Part shown: piece after piece, positions 32,545-40,180 of the stretch
How the letters are laid out: each line of letters opens with the position of its first letter
Numbering within the stretch: the first letter of the stretch is position 1
From: Bifidobacteriaceae bacterium
Lineage (GTDB): Bacteria; Actinomycetota; Actinomycetes; Actinomycetales; WQXJ01
Length of the DNA: 59,148 bases
NCBI GenBank assembly: GCA_031281585.1
Contig: JAITFE010000125.1
Coordinates: 1 to 59,148, forward strand
Reading direction: 5' to 3'
The notes under the pieces: generated by a model
What the model saw: the letters and a program-made list of their open reading frames with translations, nothing else
What the model was told of the DNA's origin: nothing
Databases searched by the model: none
Position numbers and translations under genes: made by a program

Positions 32545-34788
32545 TTGGCCGCTACCATCTCTCCCATCTCCGGAGAGCAACGCTATGTTGACCGCCTCTA
32601 CGAACGCCTCGACGACCTGCGCGAACAGGCCCGCGAACGCCTGGCCAAAGTCAAGACCTCGCGGGCGGGCGGCTCGCCGCAGAACCGCTCCGAACGCGAC
32701 GCCTTCGCCACCTTGCACGCGGATCGCCTGGCCCAACTGGAGTCGGTCGAGGACCGGCTGGTGTTCGGCGCCTTGACGATGGACGACTCGGAAGTCCGGC
32801 ACATCGGGCGGATCGGCCTGCAGGACGAGCACCAGGCGCCCGTGCTGACGGACTGGCGGGCGCCGGCGGCGGAGGCGTTTTACCAGGCCACCCCCAACCA
32901 TCGCCTGGGCGTGGCCCGGCGGCGCCACATCACCACGGCCGGACGGCGCGTTACCGCCGTAGAGGACGAGTTGCTGGACTTGGAGGCCGCGTCCGGCGTC
33001 AGCGACGCGCAGGCCGTGGAACTGGCGGGCGAGGGCGCGTTGATGGCGGCCCTGGCGGCCGGCCGGACCGGGCGGATGAACGACATAGTCGCGACCATCC
33101 AGGCGGAGCAAGACCGGATCATCCGGTCCGACCTGGCGGGCGCGCTGGTGGTCCAGGGCGGGCCCGGCACAGGCAAGACCGCGGTCGCCCTGCACCGCGC
33201 GGCGTACCTGCTGTACACCCACCGGGACCGGCTGGCCGGCTCCGGCGTCCTGATTGTCGGCCCCACCCGGATCTTCCTCCGCTACATCGACCGGGTCCTG
33301 CCCTCGCTTGGCGAGACGGGCGTGGTGGCCACCACCATGGCCGAACTGGTGCCCGGCTTCACCGCCCAGGCGGCCGACCGGCCGGAGGTCGCCGCGATCA
33401 AGGGCCGTCTGGAACTAGTGGACGTGGTGCGCCGGGCGGTCCGCGAGCGCCAGCGGCTGCCGCGCCGCGACATCGCGCTGCCCGTGCTGGGCCACGACTT
33501 GGTGCTGCGGGTGGCGGACGTGGCCGAGGCTCGGGAGCTGGCCCGTGCCTCCTCCAAGCCCTACAACCTGGCCCGCAAGGTCTTTGTCCGCGAGCTCCTC
33601 AAGCGTCTGGCCAGGCAATTCGCCGAACAGTCAGGTGCCGAGGGGCTCACCGACCTGGACGAGGTCGCCGCCGACCTGCGTTCCGCTCGCGACGTGCGGG
33701 TCGCCATCAACCTGTGCTGGATGCCGATGACGCCCAAGCGGCTCTTGGAGGACCTCTACGCCAAGCCGCACCTGCTGGAGTACTGCGCCCCGCAGTTGAG
33801 CGCCGCCGACCGGGCGGCTTTGGCCCGGCCCGCCGGTTCGCCGTGGACGGTGTCCGACGTGCCGCTGATCGACGAGGCCGCCGAGCTCTTGGGGGAGGAC
33901 GATGCCGCCGCCCAGGCCGAGTTGCGCCACGCCGCCCTCCAGCAGCGCCGCGACGTGGAATACGCGGGCCTGGTGCTGGCCGGGCAGGGCGGTTCCGGCC
34001 TGGTCTCCCCAGAGCAGTTGGCGCGGCGGTTCGCCGCCTCCGGCCCGGCCCTGACCCTGGCGGAGCGGGCCGGCGCGGACCGCGCCTGGGCGTACGGCCA
34101 CATTGTGATCGACGAGGCCCAGGAGCTAACGCCAATGGACTGGCGGGCGCTGCTGCGGCGCTGCCCCACCCGCTCGCTGACCATTGTGGGCGACTCGGGC
34201 CAGACCCGCTCCCCCGGCGCGACCGGCTCCTGGAACGCCTCCCTCGACCGGGTGCTCGGCCGGGGAGCCTGGCGGCTGGAGGAGTTGACCGTCAACTACC
34301 GGACCCCGGCGGCCGTGGTGGCCGCCGCCCAAGACTTGGCCCGTTCCGCCGGGCTGCCGGTGGGCCACGACATGGCCGCCCGCGACACGCCCAATTCGCT
34401 GATGGAGTGCGACGTGGCCGATCCGGTCGGGGAGACGTTGGGGCTGGCCCGGGCGCGGCTGCCGCGCGGCGAGACGGGCCGGGTCGCGGTGATCGCGGCC
34501 GGGGCGGAGTTGGCGGCGCTGCGCGCCGCCGTCGCCGAGGGGGAATTGGCGGACAAGGTGGCGCGCGAGGGCGAGAACCCCCTGGACTTCCCGCTGGCGA
34601 TCCTCGACGCCGCGCAGGTCAAAGGACTCGAGTTTGACGAGGTCATAATCCTTTCCCCGGAGGCGGTGGCCGCCGGCGCGGGCACCGCCACCGAGTTCGA
34701 CCGGCGCACCGGCGCCGCCGACCTTTACGTCGCCATGACCCGGCCGACCCGCCGCCTTTGGCTGCTGCGCCCGGCCGCCGCGGACTGA
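32545..34788 (+). CDS. helD: HelD-type UvrD-like ATPase
   Basis: 747 residues, superfamily 1. The N-terminal helical region (EQRYVDRLYERLDDLREQ) is followed by HIGRIGLQ and the DWRAP motif, Walker A GGPGTGKT (205-212), Walker B-like DEAQE (523-527), and C-terminal YVAMTRPTRRLWLL. HelD proteins push into RNA polymerase and release stalled complexes or give rifampicin tolerance. This one has the actinobacterial class layout. Start is TTG 32545 with GAAGGAAC upstream. The 137-base gap before it is shared with divergent PAC2. Confidence 0.88.
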   Translation: MAATISPISGEQRYVDRLYERLDDLREQARERLAKVKTSRAGGSPQNRSERDAFATLHADRLAQLESVEDRLVFGALTMDDSEVRHIGRIGLQDEHQAPVLTDWRAPAAEAFYQATPNHRLGVARRRHITTAGRRVTAVEDELLDLEAASGVSDAQAVELAGEGALMAALAAGRTGRMNDIVATIQAEQDRIIRSDLAGALVVQGGPGTGKTAVALHRAAYLLYTHRDRLAGSGVLIVGPTRIFLRYIDRVLPSLGETGVVATTMAELVPGFTAQAADRPEVAAIKGRLELVDVVRRAVRERQRLPRRDIALPVLGHDLVLRVADVAEARELARASSKPYNLARKVFVRELLKRLARQFAEQSGAEGLTDLDEVAADLRSARDVRVAINLCWMPMTPKRLLEDLYAKPHLLEYCAPQLSAADRAALARPAGSPWTVSDVPLIDEAAELLGEDDAAAQAELRHAALQQRRDVEYAGLVLAGQGGSGLVSPEQLARRFAASGPALTLAERAGADRAWAYGHIVIDEAQELTPMDWRALLRRCPTRSLTIVGDSGQTRSPGATGSWNASLDRVLGRGAWRLEELTVNYRTPAAVVAAAQDLARSAGLPVGHDMAARDTPNSLMECDVADPVGETLGLARARLPRGETGRVAVIAAGAELAALRAAVAEGELADKVAREGENPLDFPLAILDAAQVKGLEFDEVIILSPEAVAAGAGTATEFDRRTGAADLYVAMTRPTRRLWLLRPAAAD

Positions 34789-34933
34789 GCGGAGCCGCCC
34801 AACAAGAGGGGGGCGGGTGTCTGAAGCTGCGGCCACAATGGCCGCCGCTGGGGCCGCCCAACGGGTAGAGGGGGCGTCTTGGCGGGGCCGCCCGCGGGCG
34901 GCCCGGCGGCGGCGCCTGCCGGACCTCGCCGGA

Positions 34934-34992
34934 CGGACGGCATCGGCGGAATCTCGTGGAACGTCGGGGACCTGGGCGGACGGCATCGGCGG
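34934..34992 (+). repeat. Pair of 16-base direct repeats
   Basis: CGGACGGCATCGGCGG occurs at 34934-34949 and again at 34977-34992, 43 bases apart, in the 239-base space between helD and serA. No gene is seen in that space. It may be a small duplication or a regulator site for serA. Confidence 0.45.
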
Positions 34993-35015
34993 CCTTGGGG
35001 AAAGCCGACGGGCGC

Positions 35016-35021
35016 TAACAT
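35016..35021 (+). promoter_or_regulatory. -10 box of a leaderless serA transcript
   Basis: TAACAT ends six bases before the GTG at 35028, the spacing expected if transcription begins at the start codon. No Shine-Dalgarno site is present. Confidence 0.5.
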
Positions 35022-35027
35022 TTGACG

Positions 35028-36230
35028 GTGCCGAAAGCCCTCCTCCTTGAAAACATCCACCCCGTCGCGGCCAGCCTGCTGGGGCGCGCCGGCGTCGAAG
35101 TGACGACCCGCCGCGAGGCGCTGGACGAGGACGACTTGATCGCCGCCCTGGACGGGGTCGAACTGCTCGGCATCCGCTCCAAGACGCAGGTCACGCGGGC
35201 GGTCGTGGCGGCGCGGCCGGAACTGCTGGCGATCGGGGCGTTTTGCATAGGGACCAACCAGATCGCGTTGCAGGCGGCCTCGCGGGCCGGGATCGCGGTG
35301 TTTAACGCCCCCTACTCCAACACCCGCTCGGTGGTGGAGCTGGCTGTGGCGGAAATCATCGCGCTGACCAGGCGTTTGACCGAGCGCGACCGGTCGCTCC
35401 ACGACGGGGTCTGGCGCAAATCGGCGGCCGGCTCGCACGAGGTGCGCGGGCGGACTCTGGGGATTGTGGGCTACGGCAACATCGGGTCGCAGCTTTCGGT
35501 GCTGGCGGAGTCGCTCGGCATGACGGTGGTTTTCTACGACGTCGCCGAAAAACTGGCGCTCGGCAACGCCCGCCGGGTCGACTCGCTGGACGAGTTGCTT
35601 CAGATCGCGGACGTGATCTCGCTGCACGTGGACGGACGCTCCTCCAACCAAGGCATGATCGGGCCGGACGAATTCGCCGCCATGCGCGAGGGGGCCGTTT
35701 TCATCAACCTGTCGCGGGGGCACGTGGTCGAGCTGGGGGCTTTGCGGCAAGCGGTCGAATCCGGCCACCTGGCCGGCGCGGCCGTCGACGTGTTCCCGGC
35801 CGAGCCGAACGCGTCCGGCGACCCGTTCGTTTCCGAACTCCGGGGGCTGCCCAACGTGATCCTGACCCCGCACGTGGGCGGCTCCACCGAGGAGGCGCAG
35901 GAGAACATCGGCCGGTTCGTGGCGGGCAAACTGCGGGACTACTGGAAGACCGGCTCGTCCTCGCTCTCCGTCAACCTGCCCTCCCTGACCCTGGAGGGCG
36001 GGGCGCGGGGCGACCACCGCGTGGCGCATCTGCACCGCAACATTCCGGGCGTGCTGGCCTCCATCAACTCGGCGCTGGCGGGACGCGGCGTCAACATTGT
36101 GGGCCAGGTCCTGGGGACGCGCGACGAACTGGGCTACGCGATCACCGACGTCGGCTCGCCCAAGGACGCCGAATCGCTGGAGTACCTCGCCTCCCTCGAC
36201 GAGACGATCCGCCTGCGCGTTCTCTACTGA
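35028..36230 (+). CDS. serA: D-3-phosphoglycerate dehydrogenase
   Basis: SerA oxidises 3-phosphoglycerate, the first step of serine synthesis. 400 residues: substrate domain with GIRSKTQVT, FCIGTNQIAL and YSNTRSVVEL; NAD-binding GIVGYGNIGSQ; INLSRGHVVE; TPHVGGSTEEAQENIG with the catalytic His; and a C-terminal ACT domain (NIPGVLASINSALAGRGVNI) that usually binds serine for feedback control. This is the E. coli-like short form, not the long mycobacterial one. GTG 35028 fits a leaderless start; TTG 35022 is the alternative. Confidence 0.94.
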   Translation: MPKALLLENIHPVAASLLGRAGVEVTTRREALDEDDLIAALDGVELLGIRSKTQVTRAVVAARPELLAIGAFCIGTNQIALQAASRAGIAVFNAPYSNTRSVVELAVAEIIALTRRLTERDRSLHDGVWRKSAAGSHEVRGRTLGIVGYGNIGSQLSVLAESLGMTVVFYDVAEKLALGNARRVDSLDELLQIADVISLHVDGRSSNQGMIGPDEFAAMREGAVFINLSRGHVVELGALRQAVESGHLAGAAVDVFPAEPNASGDPFVSELRGLPNVILTPHVGGSTEEAQENIGRFVAGKLRDYWKTGSSSLSVNLPSLTLEGGARGDHRVAHLHRNIPGVLASINSALAGRGVNIVGQVLGTRDELGYAITDVGSPKDAESLEYLASLDETIRLRVLY

Positions 36231-36303
36231 GCGCTTTTCAGGTCCGGGCGGTTGGCCCGCGTGGCGGCGCTCGGGGCCGTGGTCCCGCCCGCGGGCGGTC
36301 CCA

Positions 36304-36549
36304 ATGTGGGGCCAGGCCCGCGAATTCAAGGTCCGCGACATTGAGAGCCTGAGACCGGCAACCGCGAGCGATCCCACCCCCGGCGTTGTGGCGATTGGCC
36401 TTGGCAAACGCCGACTGTTCGTGGCCCAGTCCACAGCGATCGGCTACCGCGAGTTGGTGGCCTGGATCCGCCATTGGCGGCCAGAGCCGGTCTGGCCGAA
36501 GGGCGTTCTGGAGCGCGCCCGCGACATCACCGGCGACCCGGACCTGTGA
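36304..36549 (+). pseudogene. C-terminal fragment, PH-domain-like protein
   Basis: 81 codons. FKVRDIESLRPATAS, VVAIGLGKRRLFVAQS and AIGYRELVAWIRHW look like the end of a bacterial PH-like membrane-associated domain. No signal or membrane segment precedes it and the frame upstream turns into the shadow of serA, so the 5-prime part is probably lost. It could be a small independent gene from ATG 36304. Family call is weak. Confidence 0.4.
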
Positions 36550-36562
36550 CCTTGCCCGGCGG

Positions 36563-37225
36563 CTACAGGTCGCTGTCTTGGAAGCACGTGGTCGGTTCGG
36601 CGAGAAGGTTGAAGCGCTCGGTCCGGGTGACGGGCCCGATGCCCGCCAGCGAGAGGTCCAGGAATTGTTCGGCGGAGGCGTTGCCGCAGCGCGGCGGCGC
36701 CCGCCAGAGGAGGACCAACCATCCAGATTGGCCGGCGCCGATCTTTGCGGGCGGTTCGGTCGCGGCGGAAAGCGGCGCGCCGGCCGCCTCCAGTCGCTCG
36801 ATCATCCCAGCCGCGTCGGCGGCGTCCACCTCGCTGAACCCGCCGTCCCAAAGCGCCATGGCGAGCCGCCCCTCTTGGTCCCCGTCCAGCACCCACACCC
36901 CCAGCAATTCGACCTCGCCGGGGTTCGCCACCTTGCGCAGCGTCACGGTGGGCGCGCCGGACGCCCGCAGCTGCTCGCCGGTCAGCACGAAGCGGCCGCC
37001 GGCCAGCGAATGGCTGTATCCCTGCCGGTCGCCGCTCAGGAGCGACGGCCGCGCGAAGTGGGGCGAGAACCAGGCCGCCGCCGCCAGGGCCGCCAGCACG
37101 ATCCCGACCGCCACGGCGCGCCAGCGCGAGGGCCTGGGCAACAGCGCCGCATACGCGGCGTCCAGCGATTCGGTCGCCTGAGCCAGGCCGGCCGAGCCGC
37201 CCCCGGGGCGCCTTGCCTTGAACAT
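36563..37225 (-). CDS. Single-pass membrane protein, unknown function
   Basis: 220 residues: short basic cytoplasmic N-terminus, one membrane helix (about 36-55, AVAVGIVLAALAAAAWF), then an extracytoplasmic domain with GRFVLTGEQLRASG and GWLVLLWRAPPRCG. Two cysteines (RCG and TTCF) could form a disulfide. The ATG at 37225 lies six bases after TACAAT, so it may be leaderless. It is divergent from a polytopic membrane protein and a GntR regulator, with which it probably forms one regulated locus. Not recognised. Confidence 0.65.
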   Translation of the reverse strand: MFKARRPGGGSAGLAQATESLDAAYAALLPRPSRWRAVAVGIVLAALAAAAWFSPHFARPSLLSGDRQGYSHSLAGGRFVLTGEQLRASGAPTVTLRKVANPGEVELLGVWVLDGDQEGRLAMALWDGGFSEVDAADAAGMIERLEAAGAPLSAATEPPAKIGAGQSGWLVLLWRAPPRCGNASAEQFLDLSLAGIGPVTRTERFNLLAEPTTCFQDSDL

Positions 37226-37231
37226 AGTCAC

Positions 37232-37254
37232 ATTGTACTATGACAATATGACAA
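37232..37254. promoter_or_regulatory. AT-rich divergent promoter/operator
   Basis: A rare AT-rich patch. On the minus strand it reads TTGTCA, TATTGTCATAG, TACAAT, with TTGTCATA repeated in tandem and ATTGTCATAGTACAAT forming an imperfect inverted repeat. It lies between 36563-37225 (minus) and 37294 (plus). The GntR protein at 38175 is the likely binder; inference only. Confidence 0.4.
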
Positions 37255-37293
37255 AACGGAAGCCTCCGCAGCCGGTGCTCGGGTAGCCGGCCC

Positions 37294-38178
37294 ATGGGAA
37301 TCGTCGCCGGCGTGGCCTTGGCGCCGTTCGCCATCGGCCTGGCGTTGCTCCTCTGGCTGGTCCGGCGGGCCTGGCGCTACCCAACCCCCGAGGACATAAC
37401 CTGGGCGGCCACCCCCGAAGCCCCTTTGGCGGGCGGCTCCGCCGGCGGCGATCCGTTCGGGTTGCCTCCCGCCGGCCAAGGCCCCGCTTTGGCCGGGCTC
37501 TACCGGGCCTACCTGGCTCGCCAGAGCCGCTACCAGCTGGTTGGCGGCGCCGCTGGCGTGATCCTCGCGGTGATTGTGCAGGTTCGGGTCTACCAGGGCA
37601 TTTGGGTTGGCGCCAGCGGCCCGTCGCTGCCGCTCGACCCCGTTTTCGCCTGCCTTTCCGGGACCGTGGCCGGGGCCCTCCTCGCCCAGGCCTACCGTTT
37701 GCGGCCCGGTCCGGCGGGCGCCCCGGTCAGCGCCAGGCTTGAGCCGAGGCCCAAGCGACCGGGCCGGTCTCCGCGCGTTTGGAGTTGGGCGCTGGTCGCC
37801 GCGTGCCTGGCCGGCGGCCTGGCCGCCGGCGCCGCGTGGCGAAACTGGGCACCGCTCGCCTGCGCGGCCACGGGCGCCGTCGTGGTCGCCTTGTCGGAAC
37901 TCACGCAGGACGCCATCTGGTCGCGCCGGCGGCCTCTCCTGGAGCCCGGGGCGATGCGCGCCGACGCCCGCCTCCGCGCGCTCAGCGCCGTGTCGCTCGC
38001 CTGGACTCAGCTAGCCATTGGGCTGTTGACCACGGCTTGGGTCTTCGGCGTTCTTCTGGACGGCGCCTTCGGCGCCCTCGTCTGGGCGCCGCTCGCCGCG
38101 GCCTTTTGGGCGGTGCACCGCGGCTCGCTCCACGCGCCCCGTGCTTGGCGGCGGGCAAGGGCCGCCGCGCTCGCATGA
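37294..38178 (+). CDS. Polytopic membrane protein, unknown function
   Basis: 294 residues with about seven hydrophobic segments, among them VALAPFAIGLALLLWLVRRAW at the N-terminus, a paired block near 83-133, and AIGLLTTAWVFGVLLDGAFG toward the end. No known catalytic motif is seen. Its stop overlaps the GntR start as ATGA, so it is co-translated with the regulator. GntR proteins of this small type often sit beside ABC transporters, but no ATPase subunit is encoded here. Confidence 0.7.
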   Translation: MGIVAGVALAPFAIGLALLLWLVRRAWRYPTPEDITWAATPEAPLAGGSAGGDPFGLPPAGQGPALAGLYRAYLARQSRYQLVGGAAGVILAVIVQVRVYQGIWVGASGPSLPLDPVFACLSGTVAGALLAQAYRLRPGPAGAPVSARLEPRPKRPGRSPRVWSWALVAACLAGGLAAGAAWRNWAPLACAATGAVVVALSELTQDAIWSRRRPLLEPGAMRADARLRALSAVSLAWTQLAIGLLTTAWVFGVLLDGAFGALVWAPLAAAFWAVHRGSLHAPRAWRRARAAALA

Positions 38179-38663
38179 TCCTCAGCGTTGACCCCGACTC
38201 CGACTTGCCCGTGGGAGCGCAGCTCAGGGACCAGATCGGCCTGCTCATCCGGTCCGGTTCGCTGGCCGACGGCGCCCGGTTGCCCGCCATCCGCCACTTG
38301 GCCGCCGACTTGGGCCTGGCGCGCGGCACCGTCGCGAAGGTCTATGAGCAGTTGGCCCGCGACGGCCTGATCAGGTCGTCCGGCCGCCAGGGCACGGTGG
38401 TGGCGCCGAATCGGGGCGGGAGCCTGCCCCGGGGGGAGGCGGCCACCCGCTTGCACGATGCCGCCTGGCGGCTCGCCGTTCTAGCCCGCCAGTTGGGCCT
38501 CGGCGAGTCGGCGGCGGCGGCCGCCCTGGTCGCCGCGCAGCGGGAGCTCGACAGGCTCGACGCGCCGGGCACGGACAGCGGGCGAGCGCCGGACGGCCAG
38601 GCCGACCACTCGTCCGGCCTGGTCGCGGCCGAACACCAGCCAAAGCCTCCTGGCGCGCGTTGA
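38175..38663 (+). CDS. GntR-family regulator, YtrA-like
   Basis: 162 residues. The N-terminal winged helix is clear: PVGAQLRDQIGLLIRSGSLADG, LPAIRHLAADLGLARGTVAK and VYEQLARDGLIRSSGRQGTVV. The C-terminal part is too short for an effector-binding domain of the FadR or HutC type, matching the YtrA subfamily, which usually represses its own operon. Likely targets are its operon and the divergent gene at 36563. The last 40 residues look disordered. Confidence 0.85.
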   Translation: MILSVDPDSDLPVGAQLRDQIGLLIRSGSLADGARLPAIRHLAADLGLARGTVAKVYEQLARDGLIRSSGRQGTVVAPNRGGSLPRGEAATRLHDAAWRLAVLARQLGLGESAAAAALVAAQRELDRLDAPGTDSGRAPDGQADHSSGLVAAEHQPKPPGAR

Positions 38664-38748
38664 ACGCCGCGCCCGCAGGGCGCGCCTGCGAAGGTCGGCC
38701 TGTCGCGGGGGCGCGTTGGGCGCGGGCCGTTGTGGTGTACTGGACGGC

Positions 38749-39765
38749 GTGAAGATCAAGGTGGCGGTGGGCCAGTTGGCTCCCACCGAGGACGCGGCGG
38801 CCAATTGGGAGGCCGCGATGCGGCTGGCCGAACAGGCCGCCCAGGGCGGAGCGCGGCTGCTGGTGCTGCCCGAGCAGACAATGCTGGCGCAGCGCGGGGA
38901 GGACGCCGCCCATTTCGCCGCCCTGGTCGCGCCAGCGTGGGATTGGTGGCCCCAGGCGGTGCGCGATGCCGCCCGACGGCTCGACCTCGCGATTGTCGCC
39001 GGCGGTTTCGCCCCGTTCGGCGCGCCGATGGCGCCCTGCTGGCACGGCGGTTGCCCTGATTCGGCTGGCCGCGCCGCCGACCCGGCGGCCAAGGCACCCG
39101 ACGCGGCGGGGCGGTCCTGGGACGGACGACCCGGATTCCCGGCCATGGCAAACGCGGGGACGGCTGAAGACTCCGAGGCGCATGGCCGAGCCGACTCGCC
39201 TGGCGGGGCCGGGGCGACGCCGGACGGGCCAGAGGGGACCAGGCCCTGGAACGTTCTGTTGGCCTGGGACCCGGCGGACGGCATCATCGCGGTGCAGGCG
39301 AAGACCCGGCTCTACGACGCCTTCGGCGGACGGGAATCGGCCATGGTCAGGCCCGGCGAGGCGGGTATGGTCAGGCCGGTGCGACTGGCTGGCCTGACGC
39401 TGGGCCTGGTCAACTGCTATGAGCTGCGCTTCCCGGAGCACGCCCGGCAACTCGCCCGGGCGGGCGCGGAGATCTTGACGCTCAGCGCCGCCTGGGCGCG
39501 CGGCCCGCTGAAAGAGGATCAATGGGCCACGCTGGCCCGCGCCCGCGCCATTGAGAATTGCGCCTACCTGCTGGCCGCCGGCACCCGCGCCAAAGACACG
39601 ATCGGCCGGTCGATGATCATCGACCCGGCCGGGATCATCCGCGCCGGCCTGGCGGACGAACCCGAAGGCTTGGCGATCGCGGAGATCGACACGGACCTGG
39701 TGGCCGCCACCCGCGCGCGGGTCGGCTCCGTGCCGGCCGCCAACCCGCGCGCTCAGGCCCGGTAG
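38749..39765 (+). CDS. Carbon-nitrogen hydrolase (nitrilase superfamily)
   Basis: 338 residues. Catalytic triad: E42 in LPEQT, K185 in AKTRLYD, C223 in NCYELRFPE. The C-terminal half (ARAIENCAYLLAAGTR, GRSMIIDPAGII) matches Nit2/omega-amidase-like members acting on amides such as alpha-ketoglutaramate. E-to-K spacing is about 65 residues longer than usual because of a Gly/Ala/Asp-rich insertion around 105-165. GTG 38749 lies seven bases after TGTACT, so the transcript may be leaderless. Substrate not determinable. Confidence 0.85.
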   Translation: MKIKVAVGQLAPTEDAAANWEAAMRLAEQAAQGGARLLVLPEQTMLAQRGEDAAHFAALVAPAWDWWPQAVRDAARRLDLAIVAGGFAPFGAPMAPCWHGGCPDSAGRAADPAAKAPDAAGRSWDGRPGFPAMANAGTAEDSEAHGRADSPGGAGATPDGPEGTRPWNVLLAWDPADGIIAVQAKTRLYDAFGGRESAMVRPGEAGMVRPVRLAGLTLGLVNCYELRFPEHARQLARAGAEILTLSAAWARGPLKEDQWATLARARAIENCAYLLAAGTRAKDTIGRSMIIDPAGIIRAGLADEPEGLAIAEIDTDLVAATRARVGSVPAANPRAQAR

Positions 39766-39839
39766 TCCCCTTGTTCAGCGACCGTCTCGCCGACCGACAG
39801 TTCGCAGTGGACCTCGACTCGGTGCGGCCCTTCGGATCC
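39753..39839 (-). pseudogene. HipA N-terminal fragment, copy 1
   Basis: On the minus strand PHRVEVHCELSVGETVAEQG is followed by DYRA and a stop. It matches HRVEVYCELPNGETVPAG of the fragment at 41453-41566, and 39779-39838 aligns with the DNA there at about 75-80 percent by eye. Upstream bases still hint at the end of a hipB-like gene. A decayed hipBA remnant. The following bases up to 40114 contain no clear gene. Confidence 0.5.
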
Positions 39840-40114
39840 CACGCACGTTTCGCGAGGGCACGCTGCACCGCGAACCGCGCGGTCACGGGGACCCACGGCG
39901 CGAAGAGTCAAGGGACCCTGGTCCCAGGTCACGGGGATTTTCGGGGTAGATTGTGCAGACTGGATCGCCCCGATCCGGCTGGCTTCGTCGGACTAATGCC
40001 TGCTGCGCGCCCCTCGACGCCTCCGCTACAAGCCCGAAAGGATACGGCATCGGCGTTGACGGCAGGTATGGGACGGAAACTCGCCCCAAGTTGAAGTACG
40101 GCGAGGAGACGTAC

Positions 40115-40180
40115 ATGTCAGACGGGAACAAGTGGGTCGTGAGCCCGCTGTGGGGCGGTGGCCAGCCCGTCTATGTCTGA
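40115..40180 (+). CDS. Possible 21-residue peptide
   Basis: A short ORF with a good ribosome site (GAGGAG seven bases before the ATG). The peptide begins MSDGNKWVV, has a central PLWGGG and ends QPVYV; it is rich in Trp, Val and Gly. Its stop codon overlaps the start of the lipoprotein reading frame (ATG 40173), and a 13-bp hairpin follows at 40230. It could be a leader peptide, a translational-coupling device or a secreted peptide precursor. A longer in-frame reading from GTG 39953 (75 residues) is possible but less likely. Confidence 0.4.
   Translation: MSDGNKWVVSPLWGGGQPVYV

Noticed and set aside
39900-40114. Riboswitch before the 21-codon ORF
   Set aside because: Some purine-rich patches are present but no known aptamer core or conserved pairing could be recognised.
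39953-40180. 75-residue reading from GTG 39953 ending in the 21-residue peptide
   Set aside because: The extra N-terminal part has no ribosome site and looks like non-coding translation; the internal ATG 40115 has a strong GAGGAG.
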